A stretch of 64,000 nt of DNA from Candidatus Eiseniibacteriota bacterium (GTDB lineage Bacteria; Eisenbacteria; RBG-16-71-46; CAIMUX01), in contig CAIMUX010000110.1 of NCBI GenBank assembly GCA_903844735.1, forward strand, positions 23,099 to 87,098, written 5' to 3'. The notes beneath the pieces are model-generated. The model ran no database searches and was not told the origin of the DNA. It saw only the letters and a program-made list of their open reading frames with translations. A program made the position numbers and the translations under genes. Below are positions 10,266-17,865 of this stretch, one piece after another (position 1 is the first letter of the stretch; each line of letters opens with the position of its first letter).

Positions 10266-10732
10266 GTCGCCGAACCTTCTACCGGGGCCCGGCGACCCCG
10301 CCGGGAACTGCGGCGCATCAGGAATTTCGCCTCACCCCAGGCCATCACGCGATCTCCCTGGATGATCTCGGCCTTGAGCTGGTAGAGGGGCGCCCGCATG
10401 GAGACGATCCAGGCCCGCACGCCGACCACTTCCTTGGCCGAGACCGGTTCCACGAACCGCACATGCAGATCCGCCGTCACCGCCTGCACCTCGCGATGGA
10501 ACAGGCAGTGTGTCATGGCTGCGTCGAGGAGGGCCGAGATGACGCCTCCGTGAAGCATGCCCTCATATCCCTGGAGACCGGCGTTGGGCTGCACCGTTCC
10601 GTGGACGCTGGTTCCCTGCCCTGGATGAAAGGAGAGGCCCCACGACCCCGGGTTCCCTTGGCCACAGAGGAGGCAGTGAGCATGTCCGTTGCGTACGCTG
10701 AGGGTGATCGGCTGGTCAGTGTCTACACGCAT
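10262..10732 (-). CDS. PaaI-family hotdog thioesterase
   Basis: The product is 156 residues. The opening CLLCGQGNPGSWGLSF and the core YEGMLHGGVISALLDAAMTH are the hotdog-fold 4HBT/PaaI signature, with HGG in the active-site helix. It probably hydrolyses acyl-CoA thioesters. It overlaps the NifU-like stop by 10 bp and the phosphodiesterase start by 4 bp, so all belong to one operon. Substrate unknown. Confidence 0.85.
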   Translation of the reverse strand: MRVDTDQPITLSVRNGHAHCLLCGQGNPGSWGLSFHPGQGTSVHGTVQPNAGLQGYEGMLHGGVISALLDAAMTHCLFHREVQAVTADLHVRFVEPVSAKEVVGVRAWIVSMRAPLYQLKAEIIQGDRVMAWGEAKFLMRRSSRRGRRAPVEGSAT

Positions 10733-11241
10733 CCCGGCCCACCTCCAGAAGTTCCGCGAGCAAGTCGCTCGCCCGACCGGCCGACGTGCCCGCCTTCCGG
10801 TCCTGCCCCCCGCGCGTCGTCCCAGGAAGCTCCGACCCCACCTCGTCCCGGCCCGCGCAGTCCGTACTCCAGAAGATCCGCGCAGGCCGCCTGCAGGGTG
10901 TCAGCGGCCAGGAGGGCGCAGTGTTCAATCTCCCGAGGGAGCCCCCCGAGGGCATTCAGGATCTCCTTCTGCCCCACAGCGGCCGCATCCTTCAGAGGCA
11001 TTCCCTCGGCCAGGCACGTCGCCATGCTTCCGCAGGCAAGGGAGGAGCCGCAACCGTCGGTGGTGAACGCCACCCTCGTGATCCTGCCGTCTTCCAGGCG
11101 TACCCAGAATTCCATGGTATCCCCGCAGGGTCCCGTGATGCGCGCGCTGCCCGAAGCGCCCTCGAGAGGGCCGAAGTTCCGCGGATGCCTCGCATGGTCG
11201 AGAACCGTTGCGGTGATCTCCCGAGAGTCCTCTGTCTGCAT
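10723..11241 (-). CDS. NifU/IscU-like iron-sulfur scaffold protein
   Basis: The product is 172 residues. The start is set at the ATG preceded by AGGAGG, giving MQTEDSREITATVLDHARHP. Three scaffold cysteines are visible: GPCGDTMEF (about 37), DGCGSSLACGSM (about 62-69) and the EHCALLAADTL element (about 104), in the usual IscU/NifU-N order with the DHARHPRNFG box. The core ends near residue 125. The rest is Gly/Arg-rich and overlaps the next gene. It assembles or transfers Fe-S units. Being cotranscribed with a ferredoxin-fused ATPase makes it a plausible supplier for this module. Confidence 0.85.
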   Translation of the reverse strand: MQTEDSREITATVLDHARHPRNFGPLEGASGSARITGPCGDTMEFWVRLEDGRITRVAFTTDGCGSSLACGSMATCLAEGMPLKDAAAVGQKEILNALGGLPREIEHCALLAADTLQAACADLLEYGLRGPGRGGVGASWDDARGAGPEGGHVGRSGERLARGTSGGGPGCV

Positions 11242-11251
11242 TCCCGTCCTC

Positions 11252-12169
11252 CTAGACTTCCAGGTTCGCCCACACCCTGCGTATGTCGGTCGCCGCCGGC
11301 GAGTTCGACTCGGCCACCGCCGTTTCCTGCATCTGGGCCAGGGTGACCGCCCGGTCGTAACGGATCCGCCCGGCAACACGGGCCCCCGCCTCCCGGGCCT
11401 CCGCCCCGATCCGCTCCGTCATCTCGGGGTTCAGATCCCACCGGTTCACGCACACCATCGCCGGCACTGCAAAGTGCCGAGTGAGGGAAAGAACCCGCGC
11501 GAGATCGTGGGCACCCGACACCGTCGGTTCGGTTACCACGAGCACGAGGGACGCGCCTCCGATCGAAGCAATCACCGGACAGCCGAGGCCGGGTGGGCCG
11601 TCGACAACGATCGTTGTGCGGCCGGACTCCTCGGCGATCCGCCGGGCCTCTCGCCGCACGATGGAGACCAGCTTCCCCGAGTTCTCTCCCCCCACCCCCA
11701 GGCGGGCGTGGACCATCGGGCCGCATCGGGTGTCCGAGATCATCCACTCGCCACAAGTTCGTTCGAGCAGGTCGATCGCCCCGGCCGGGCATACCAGTTG
11801 GCAGACCCCGCACCCTTCACAGGAGAACGGATCGACCCGTAGGGCGATACCGGCCGGACCGGTCGCGAACGACGCCGCAACATCTCCGAGCCTCACCTTC
11901 CCCGCGCGATCATCCGGCACGATTGCGCCGAACCGGCAGCTCTCGGCGCACGCACCGCACCGCCGACATGCGTCAGGGCGGATCCGCGCCTCGCGCCCGC
12001 TGCGGAACTCATGCCGTTCCCGTATGGACGGCGCCAGCACCAGGTGGAGATCGGCCGCATCTACGTCGCAGTCGGCGATCACGGGACGATCCGCCAGGAT
12101 CGCGAACGACGCGGCCACGCTCGTCTTCCCCGTCCCTCCCTTGCCGCTGATGATGACCAACTCCTTCAC
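11252..12169 (-). CDS. MinD/ParA-type ATPase with inserted 2x[4Fe-4S] ferredoxin domain (ATPase A)
   Basis: The product is 305 residues starting at GTG (12169) after GAGGGGG. A deviant Walker A, SGKGGTGKTS, is at residues 7-16. Residues about 60-150 carry two ferredoxin clusters, CRRCGACAESC and CEGCGVCQLVC. The Walker B-like VVDGPPGLGCPV is near 185 and the VVTEPTVSGAHDL block follows. This architecture is the Mrp/MinD-like nucleotide hydrolase found in orange-protein loci and in NBP35-related cluster-carrier ATPases (family knowledge). It sits 10 bp from the scaffold gene and just after the ZIP gene, so it is likely an ATP-driven Fe-S or metal-cluster handler. Confidence 0.9.
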   Translation of the reverse strand: MKELVIISGKGGTGKTSVAASFAILADRPVIADCDVDAADLHLVLAPSIRERHEFRSGREARIRPDACRRCGACAESCRFGAIVPDDRAGKVRLGDVAASFATGPAGIALRVDPFSCEGCGVCQLVCPAGAIDLLERTCGEWMISDTRCGPMVHARLGVGGENSGKLVSIVRREARRIAEESGRTTIVVDGPPGLGCPVIASIGGASLVLVVTEPTVSGAHDLARVLSLTRHFAVPAMVCVNRWDLNPEMTERIGAEAREAGARVAGRIRYDRAVTLAQMQETAVAESNSPAATDIRRVWANLEV

Positions 12170-12180
12170 GCTTGTCCCCC

Positions 12181-12936
12181 TCAGTGAAGATGGCCCTGAC
12201 CCGTGAGCTGCAGCAGGCCGATCGTTCCCACCCCGGCCACGATCAGGACCAGTTCCCACGCGAGGGCATGCAATCCGGACACCTCACGACGGCCCGGGAT
12301 GAGGTCGGCCAAAGCGATGTAGAGGAAGCTCGCGGCCGAGAGCGCGAGGAGATACGGAACGAACTGGCGCAGCGGCGCCAGGAGGACATAGGCGAGCACC
12401 GCTCCGAGCAGGGCGGCCAGGCTTGAGAGGGCATTGAACAGAAACGCCCGCCGCCGGGTGTAGCCGCTTGCGAGGAGGATCGCGAAGTCGCCGACTTCCT
12501 GGGGCACCTCGTGCGCGATCACCGCTACGGACGTGGTGATGCCCAACGGGACCGACGTCGCAAATGCCACCGCGATGGCCACGCCGTCCACGAAGTTATG
12601 GAGGGAGTCCCCGATCAGGATCAACGTGCCGGCCTGAGAGTGGATATCGCAGCGGCGCTGGTGACAGTGGCGCCAGATCGCCAGCTTCTCCAGGATGAAG
12701 AAGAGGATGATCCCGGCCAGGATCGCCCCGAGCGCCGTCCGAGTGGAGAGATGGTGCAACGCCTGGGGAATCATACCGAAGAAGGCCGCCCCCAGGAGCG
12801 TACCGATGGCATACGGGATGAGGTATCGGGTCAACCCGTCCAGGTGCCGGGAGGGGAAACAGAGAACGAGGCCGGCAAGGCCGACGGAGACCAGCGAGCC
12901 GAGCAAGGTGAAGACGACGATCAGCAGAAGAATCAT
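12181..12936 (-). CDS. ZIP-family metal transporter
   Basis: The product is 251 residues with eight predicted hydrophobic segments. HNFVDGVAIAVAFA and HEVPQEVGDFAILL are the paired metal-binding motifs of ZIP helices IV and V. A His/Cys-rich loop (WRHCHQRRCDIH) lies between helices III and IV and may be a cytosolic metal sensor. It imports divalent metal (Zn or Fe) into the cytosol. Its position between two ferredoxin-fused ATPase genes, with a 4-bp overlap to one, points to supply of iron or another metal for cluster building. Confidence 0.88.
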   Translation of the reverse strand: MILLLIVVFTLLGSLVSVGLAGLVLCFPSRHLDGLTRYLIPYAIGTLLGAAFFGMIPQALHHLSTRTALGAILAGIILFFILEKLAIWRHCHQRRCDIHSQAGTLILIGDSLHNFVDGVAIAVAFATSVPLGITTSVAVIAHEVPQEVGDFAILLASGYTRRRAFLFNALSSLAALLGAVLAYVLLAPLRQFVPYLLALSAASFLYIALADLIPGRREVSGLHALAWELVLIVAGVGTIGLLQLTGQGHLH

Positions 12937-13784
12937 CGTGCCGCCGTCCCTTCCGCCTGCTGTACCAGCCGGTCCAGGAATCCAGCGAAGATCCCGCGGT
13001 ATTCCGGGAGAGCGTCCACTACCAACTCTCCCCGAGAGCAGACCTCGGCGATCCGCCGATCCTCGGGGATCTCCAGGAGGATCGGGATCCCCTCATGACG
13101 GCAGAAGGCGTGCACCCTGTCGTCGCCGATCCCCATCCGATTCACCGCCACTCCGAAGGGAAGCCCCAGCTTTCGAGCCAGCTCGACGATCAGTCGCAGG
13201 TCGTGGAGGCCGAAGGGAGTCGGCTCGGTCACGAGGGCCACGTAGTCCACTCCCCGCAAGGCGGATACGACCGGGCAGGAGGTGCCTGGAGGCGCGTCAA
13301 GGACGGCCAGGCGGTTTTTCCGCAGGTGAGCCTTAACCCGCCTGATGAGGGGCGGCGCGTTCGGCACCCCCACGTCGAGCCGGCCCTGAATCAGGGTCAC
13401 TTCACCAGAAACCACCACCTCGACCACCCCGATCCGTCGCTCGATCTCCCGGATGGCCTGCCTCGGGCAGACCCGCAGACAGCCTCCGCACCCGTGGCAC
13501 AGCTCTGGAAAGACGAGTGGTGTCGCCTTCAACCCGACGATGGCATGGCACGCACAGAACCGGCTGCAGGCGCCGCAGCCGTCGCAGAGGACCGGGTCAA
13601 TCTCAGGGACGGGGACGCACACTGTCTCCAGCAGGCGCGGGGTACCCCTGAGGAAGAGATGATCATTCGGCTCTTCCACGTCGCAGTCCAGGAGCTGCGC
13701 CGGCAGACCCGCCGCCTTGACCAGATTCACGGAGACGGTGGTTTTGCCCGTCCCGCCCTTTCCGGAAGCGACTGCGATGATCAC
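12933..13784 (-). CDS. MinD/ParA-type ATPase with ferredoxin domain (ATPase B)
   Basis: The product is 283 residues. The deviant Walker A GKGGTGKTTVSVNL is at about 8-16 and the switch LLDCDVEEPNDHLFL follows. Two [4Fe-4S] clusters have ligands in CDGCGACSRFCACHA and CHGCGGCLRVCPRQA (about 65-115). Walker B-like LDAPPGTSCPV is near 175. It is a paralogue of ATPase A with different linkers, matching the two-ATPase composition of orange-protein loci. It overlaps the ZIP gene start by 4 bp. It may act as a heterodimer partner of ATPase A. Confidence 0.9.
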   Translation of the reverse strand: MIIAVASGKGGTGKTTVSVNLVKAAGLPAQLLDCDVEEPNDHLFLRGTPRLLETVCVPVPEIDPVLCDGCGACSRFCACHAIVGLKATPLVFPELCHGCGGCLRVCPRQAIREIERRIGVVEVVVSGEVTLIQGRLDVGVPNAPPLIRRVKAHLRKNRLAVLDAPPGTSCPVVSALRGVDYVALVTEPTPFGLHDLRLIVELARKLGLPFGVAVNRMGIGDDRVHAFCRHEGIPILLEIPEDRRIAEVCSRGELVVDALPEYRGIFAGFLDRLVQQAEGTAAR

Positions 13785-13851
13785 GAAACGACCTCAACCT
13801 CCCGATCCGCGCGTCGGCAGCCGGCCGCGGTTTCACCCGTGTCTCGCACCT

Positions 13852-14214
13852 CTAGGCCCAGTGACCCTCAACGTCCGCCGATTTCGTCGGCCGCAGGTCC
13901 CCCGCTCGGAAGGCCTCCAGCGCGGCGGACACCGTGGCGGCGTCAGTGGTGAAGACCTGGATCCCAGCCGCGGCGAGAACCCGAAACGCCTTGGGCCCGC
14001 AGTGCCCGGTCACGAGCGCCTTTGCGCCGGATCTGACCACAGCTTCAGCCGCCTGGATTCCGGCGCCCTGAGTCGCCTCCACGTTCTGCCGGTTGTCGAG
14101 TATCTCGACGGTGTCGTGATCCTGGTCATAGATCAAATAGCGCGGCGCCCGCCCGAAGCGCCCCTCAAGGGGCGCTTCCAGGCTGTTCCCCGAAGTCGTG
14201 AACACGATCTTCAC
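13852..14214 (-). CDS. NifX/NifB-domain (PF02579) cluster-binding protein 1
   Basis: The product is 120 residues. It begins MKIVFTTSGNSLEAPLEGRFGRAPRYLIYD, the dinitrogenase iron-molybdenum cofactor (RNase H-like) fold, with HCGPKAF in the later half. The family binds Fe-S or Mo-Cu-S clusters (NifX, orange protein, IssA). A GTGATCCTGGTC-type context and a purine-rich leader support the start. It lies 67 bp upstream of ATPase B on the same strand. Confidence 0.88.
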   Translation of the reverse strand: MKIVFTTSGNSLEAPLEGRFGRAPRYLIYDQDHDTVEILDNRQNVEATQGAGIQAAEAVVRSGAKALVTGHCGPKAFRVLAAAGIQVFTTDAATVSAALEAFRAGDLRPTKSADVEGHWA

Positions 14215-14346
14215 AGGGCATCTCCTTTCCCAAGTCCCAGGTTGGCCGTCTGCTCGGAGCCTCCGACGGCCGCTGGGTCAACCGTATGGCCCGCTGGCCG
14301 AAGTACGGCCGATCGAGGGATGTCTGATGACACTCCACCCTTTACT

Positions 14347-14727
14347 TCACGACCCCTGAGCAGCACCGCACGCGAGTTCTCCGAGCCGCTTCTGGATCGC
14401 GTCCAGCTCCGACTGCAGGGCTTTGGCCTGCCCGGAGAGGAACTCCCTCTCCGAGCCCGGGTCGACCGCTCCGGACGGATCGGTGCCCTGGCGCAACCAG
14501 CCCGGCAGGCCGGTGGCGTGGAAGCAGTGACGCCACCCGCGGTGACCTCCGCCACGCCCCCACGCTCTGCCTTCGGACGACCTAAATCCGCGGCCCCCGC
14601 CTGCGCCGCGCCCCAAGCCAGGCAACGGGTTGGTATAGCCCGGCATCCTGGATCCCGCGCAGTAGCCCGCGGCCCGTCCGGTCCTTGGCCCCACTCCCAT
14701 CGGCCCGCTCCTATCTCCTCCCGGCAT
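14347..14727 (-). CDS. DUF5320 domain protein
   Basis: The product is 126 residues, starting at the ATG after AAGGAGG. MPGGDRSGPMGVGPRTGRAA and the YCAGSRMPGYTNPLPG box are the DUF5320 signature. A Gly/Arg-rich middle follows, with a C-terminal helix (QSELDAIQKRLGEL) that is probably a short coiled coil. Function is unknown, but such proteins recur beside NifX-domain and MinD-like ATPase genes in anaerobes (family knowledge). A second copy is preserved only as an N-terminus at 17.2 kb. Confidence 0.8.
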   Translation of the reverse strand: MPGGDRSGPMGVGPRTGRAAGYCAGSRMPGYTNPLPGLGRGAGGGRGFRSSEGRAWGRGGGHRGWRHCFHATGLPGWLRQGTDPSGAVDPGSEREFLSGQAKALQSELDAIQKRLGELACGAAQGS

Positions 14728-14777
14728 GACCAAGCCTCCTTTTTCGTTGAATGCGCTCGGTAACCGTCCGCCGTCCG

Positions 14778-15392
14778 TCAGCGCCGAACAAGGGCCGACC
14801 CGCAGTCCGGGCACCGGCTCTGGGTGCAGGGAACACCCTGCGTGTGCGGCTCTTCGTGCCCGCAAGACGGGCAAACGCAGTGTCCTGCCGGACCCTTGGC
14901 GAAGCCTCCGGCCATGCGGCTTCCGCGGCCTCCGGTTGGACGGCCTTGGCCTCGGCCTTTTCCTGAACCCCCACTAGCTTCCGGTTGTTCTTTTTCGTTC
15001 ACGACCACTTCCTTCTCTCCGAAATTGCGCTCCCCCCGCCGCCGACGATGTCTTCCGCTCTGGCACCCCGGCATCGCGTGGGCAGCTTCCGCCAATCGAT
15101 CCTCCAAGAGCGCCCGGATGACGCCCGGCAGATCGCCGATCACGAACGGGACGACACAGATGCCGTAGGCTTCAACAATGGCCCGGATCGGCCGCGAGAT
15201 CGCGCCGCAGACCAGGAGATTGACGCCGAGTTCCGCCAGGCGAAGCGCTTTCTCAGCCGGCGTGAACCCTCCCACCGTCTCCTCGGCTTCGGCCACCACC
15301 CGCCCCGAGTCGATCTCAAGGAAACGGATCTGGCCGACGACATCGAAAACCGGTGCGATCCGCCCGTTCCAGGTTGGGAGTGCAGCTTTCAT
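14778..15392 (-). CDS. NifX-domain protein fused to a C-terminal zinc ribbon
   Basis: The product is 204 residues, starting MKAALPTWNGRIAPVFDV. Residues 1-105 are a second PF02579-type domain, with VGGFTPAEKALRLAELGVN and a single internal Cys (LLVCGAISRP). Residues 105-170 are a charged Gly/Arg-rich linker. The end, CVCPSCGHEEPHTQGVPCTQ followed by CPDCGSALVR, is a four-Cys zinc ribbon. The first M of the longer frame is unlikely, because this ATG lies 37 bp after a sigma54 promoter core. It may present or store a metal cluster, with the ribbon acting as adaptor. Confidence 0.8.
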   Translation of the reverse strand: MKAALPTWNGRIAPVFDVVGQIRFLEIDSGRVVAEAEETVGGFTPAEKALRLAELGVNLLVCGAISRPIRAIVEAYGICVVPFVIGDLPGVIRALLEDRLAEAAHAMPGCQSGRHRRRRGERNFGEKEVVVNEKEQPEASGGSGKGRGQGRPTGGRGSRMAGGFAKGPAGHCVCPSCGHEEPHTQGVPCTQSRCPDCGSALVRR

Positions 15393-15428
15393 GACCTCGG
15401 GCTTCCTCTTCGTTCCCGAGTTCGTCGG

Positions 15429-15444
15429 TGCATGCTCCGTGCCG
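15429..15444 (-). promoter_or_regulatory. Sigma54 (-24/-12) promoter upstream of the NifX-zinc ribbon gene
   Basis: On the minus strand the 16-mer CGGCACGGAGCATGCA matches TGGCACGNNNNTTGCA at 14 of 16 positions, counting the four free positions. It has invariant GG and GC exactly 10 bp apart. The start codon at 15392 is 37 bp downstream, a normal leader length. It would be activated by the PAS-sigma54 activator encoded 2.5 kb away. Confidence 0.7.
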
Positions 15445-15526
15445 GAAGCCTCCGCGCGAGCCTGCAATGCCGGAGTTGGTTGATACGGAAACGGGTGACG
15501 GAAAGAGGCAGCGTTCGAAGGCGATC

Positions 15527-15739
15527 TCAGGGTCGCGTGACAGCGGCGCTGCATGGATGAGAAGATCGCATCAGCGCGACGGTCTGGCCATCGCAGATCC
15601 CGGCCTCACATCCTGCCATCGGAGGAGAGTGCTCAGGCGGCCGGGCAGCCAGCGTGACCGCCGGTGCCCTGATCGATCCGGCCGCCCGGGCAGAGCACTC
15701 GGAATCGTCGCATGTCTCGCAGGACTCATCGTCCGTCAT
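15527..15739 (-). CDS. Small Cys-rich ORF resembling the N-terminus of Mrp/NBP35 ATPases
   Basis: This 70-codon frame starts MTDDESCETCDDSECSARA. The CETCDDSEC cluster resembles the Cys-rich leader that precedes the P-loop of Mrp/NBP35-type carriers. No P-loop follows: the remainder (with CEAGICDG) is unlike the family and ends at 15527. It may be the 5' stump of a deleted Mrp gene or a free-standing small Cys protein. Its ribosome site (GGAAAGG) is modest. Composition and location fit this module, but function is unknown. Confidence 0.4.
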   Translation of the reverse strand: MTDDESCETCDDSECSARAAGSIRAPAVTLAARPPEHSPPMAGCEAGICDGQTVALMRSSHPCSAAVTRP

Positions 15740-15890
15740 TCCGTGGGCCTTTCCGTGTGATCCCCGGCCGGGCGACACCTTCTCGGTGACCTTGCCGACG
15801 TGCGGCCTGGACTGCCGCATGCCACCGGCAACATGGTTGGCAAGGGACGTCGCGGTGACGGGCGCGATCCGGCGTCGGGTCAAGGAACGC

Positions 15891-16517
15891 TCATTGCGAC
15901 GCTCGCGCAGACGTGACTTCAAGCAACTCGATCAACTGGTCAGCCGAAAGCTTCGTGTTGACCCTGCGGCCGTTGACAAACGCGCATGGAACCTCGTCAA
16001 CGTGGTTGAGAGTCGCCTCCCGCCGGACGGCGGCCAGGCGCTCCATGGTCCTCGCACTCGCGTACGCGATCTCGAAAGCGTCGCCGTCAAGCCCTTTGAG
16101 AAGCCCCCATTTAACGAGCAGACACACCTTGAATTCACCCTGCTTTTCATAGAGATGAAGCAAGTAGGGCCAGAACATGCCTTGGTCGGCTGCCGCATAC
16201 ATCGCCCTGCCGCAGGCGAGACGCTCCTCTTCGGCCGGAAAGTACGGCCGCAGATACAGACGGACCTTGCCCCGCAGACGGCCGCCGAGCACCTCCCGGT
16301 GGAGCCTCGGAACAAGCTCCGAGCAGGTCTTGCTGCGGCCGCAGGCGTACAGCACGAGGACGACAGGCGCACTCGAATCCCCGACGCTCATCCGCGGATC
16401 CAGCTCGATCCTGGCTGCCGGCTCCTGGGTTGCGACGTCAGGTTTCGCCAGGGCCGCAACGGTCCCGATGATCATCGAGCAACACAGTCCGAATGACGCG
16501 ACGACTGCTCTTTTCAT
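15891..16517 (-). CDS. Exported thioredoxin-fold (DsbA/TrxA-like) protein
   Basis: The product is 208 residues, starting MKRAVVASFG after AAGGAG. A signal peptide covers about 1-25. The core strand VVLVLYACGRSKTC (about 52-65) takes the place of the usual CxxC helix, but its cysteines are spaced C-x5-C. A helical insertion follows (YLLHLYEKQGEFKVCLL), then VDEVPCAFVNGRRV with the cis-Pro-like element. It is likely a periplasmic disulfide or metal-handling protein. The altered Cys spacing argues against ordinary oxidase activity. Confidence 0.65.
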   Translation of the reverse strand: MKRAVVASFGLCCSMIIGTVAALAKPDVATQEPAARIELDPRMSVGDSSAPVVLVLYACGRSKTCSELVPRLHREVLGGRLRGKVRLYLRPYFPAEEERLACGRAMYAAADQGMFWPYLLHLYEKQGEFKVCLLVKWGLLKGLDGDAFEIAYASARTMERLAAVRREATLNHVDEVPCAFVNGRRVNTKLSADQLIELLEVTSARASQ

Positions 16518-16577
16518 GGTGACACTCCTTGCTTTGGGGCTCGAAACATGAAGCGCGATTGGCCGCACGGAGATCAG

Positions 16578-17208
16578 TCAGGCTCCTTCCATCGCAGCTT
16601 GAACAGACGCCCAGAGCGCGCGGATATCCACCGCGGCCAGACCGGCGCCGTGCTCCACCACGGCGCTTCATCTCACCTGCGCCGCCGTGACTGAGTCGTC
16701 GTAGCCGACGGTCCCGAGGGCCGGCATGCTCCAGCGAGCGGCCTCGGCGTCGATTTCGGCCGCAACATCCGGGTTGATGCTCGCCTTGTCGATGCAGACC
16801 ATGGCCTTGCCCTTGAGCTGCCGGCAGAGATGGGCGACGCGCTCAGGATCATGCAGGCCGGACACAGTCGGCTCGGCGACCAGAAGCACAACGTCCGCCG
16901 CCTTCACCGAGGCGATCACCGGGCACGAAGTGCCGGGCGGGGCGTCGATCACGACCGTCCCCTCGGCGGGCCCCGCCTCCACAGCACCGCGCGGATCACC
17001 GGGGGCGCATGGGCTCGCCGAGCTTGAGTCGCCCCTGCAGGAAGACCACGTTGCCGGCAACGCTTTCCTCCACGACGCCGGTCGGCCGAGGCTCGTCTCG
17101 GACGGCACTCGCGGGGCCGCGCCGCAGCACCATCCCCTGCCGCCCCCCGTCCCCGGCCCTCGTCCCCGGCCCTCGTCCCGTCGGCCCCATTCCATTTCTT
17201 CCGGGCAT
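16578..17208 (-). pseudogene. Chimeric remnant: DUF5320 N-terminus joined to the C-terminal half of a third MinD-type ATPase
   Basis: The frame opens at 17208 after GGGAGGA with MPGRNGMGPTGRGPGTR, a DUF5320 start. Within about 35 codons it becomes VVFLQGRLKLGEP, the mid-region of a ferredoxin-type ATPase, so the ATPase N-terminus, P-loop and ferredoxin domain are missing. The frame then closes at 16996. Homology resumes in the +1 frame with IDAPPGTSCPVIASVK and VAEPTVSGLHDPERV. At 16668 an in-frame TGA interrupts it, after which VVEHGAGLAAVDIRALWASV continues to 16578. One deletion-fusion, one frameshift and one nonsense codon are therefore visible. Confidence 0.75.
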
Positions 17209-17303
17209 TTCCGTCCTCCCTTCTTGCCCCTGGTCGGGAGCTCGCCTTGTCCATGTCCGGCCGCCCGGGCCGCGTTTGCGCGCATTTTCACCAGCCTGTT
17301 GCC

Positions 17304-17319
17304 TGCAGAAAGCATGCCG
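17304..17319 (-). promoter_or_regulatory. Sigma54 (-24/-12) promoter in front of the DUF5320-ATPase remnant
   Basis: The minus-strand 16-mer CGGCATGCTTTCTGCA has GG-N10-GC spacing and matches TGGCAYGNNNNTTGCA except for the first and twelfth bases. It lies about 95 bp before the start codon at 17208. The surrounding 17209-17661 gap has no other gene I can support. Confidence 0.65.
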
Positions 17320-17661
17320 CGGGCGAAGTGACCGGCGTATGCGCTGCAAAAGCAGCGAATTGGGAGCAATCGGCGGCGGACGCGCCGGCGGTAGAGTCGC
17401 GCTCCGGCGACTCCGCCGTCTGCCGGAACCGCAGAAGGGAGGCCTCGGAGCGCCCGCCCAATCGCGGAGCGGGTTGATTCGGTGACGTATGGAACTTGCT
17501 GAGGCCAAGATCTTTGATCAGAGTTGGTCGTCGTAACCTCATCAACGCATCAGTGAACAAACCCAACGAATCGGGACAATGGCGGGCATCCGCGACCGCA
17601 TTCCGGGTCGCGTGCGCGGGCGCCATGAAAACCGGAACCCGCGTCAGCGCGATGTATCGAG

Positions 17662-17865
17662 TCATTCCTCCATCGGAGGGTTCTTCTTCCGCGCCAGGAA
17701 GAGCCGGTGGTGCTCCGGCCCTTCACGGATCACCGCCTTCCCGCACTTCGGGCATCGCGCCTGTCTGCGCCGCGTGCCCGATTGATGGGGGACGGTAGTA
17801 TCGCATTTTAGACATGTGCGCCTGCCGCCCGGCCCAAGCCTTCGTTCGCATGACCGTTCATTCAC
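17662..17865 (-). CDS. Small zinc-ribbon protein
   Basis: This 67-codon frame overlaps the end of the sigma54 activator gene by 8 bp. CLKCDTTVPHQSG and CPKCGKAVIREGPEH form a CxxC...CxxC ribbon. The PH(Q/T)xG spacing matches the ribbon fused to the NifX protein at 14.8 kb, so the two are relatives. It may be an adaptor shared within the module. Start choice is uncertain because the first 17 residues are basic and unlike a ribbon. Confidence 0.5.
   Translation of the reverse strand: MNERSCERRLGPGGRRTCLKCDTTVPHQSGTRRRQARCPKCGKAVIREGPEHHRLFLARKKNPPMEE

Noticed and set aside
11242..11379. 46-codon N-terminal extension of the NifU-like protein
   Set aside because: The extension is antisense-like, Arg-rich sequence overlapping the ATPase end. 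AGGAGG precedes the ATG at 11241.
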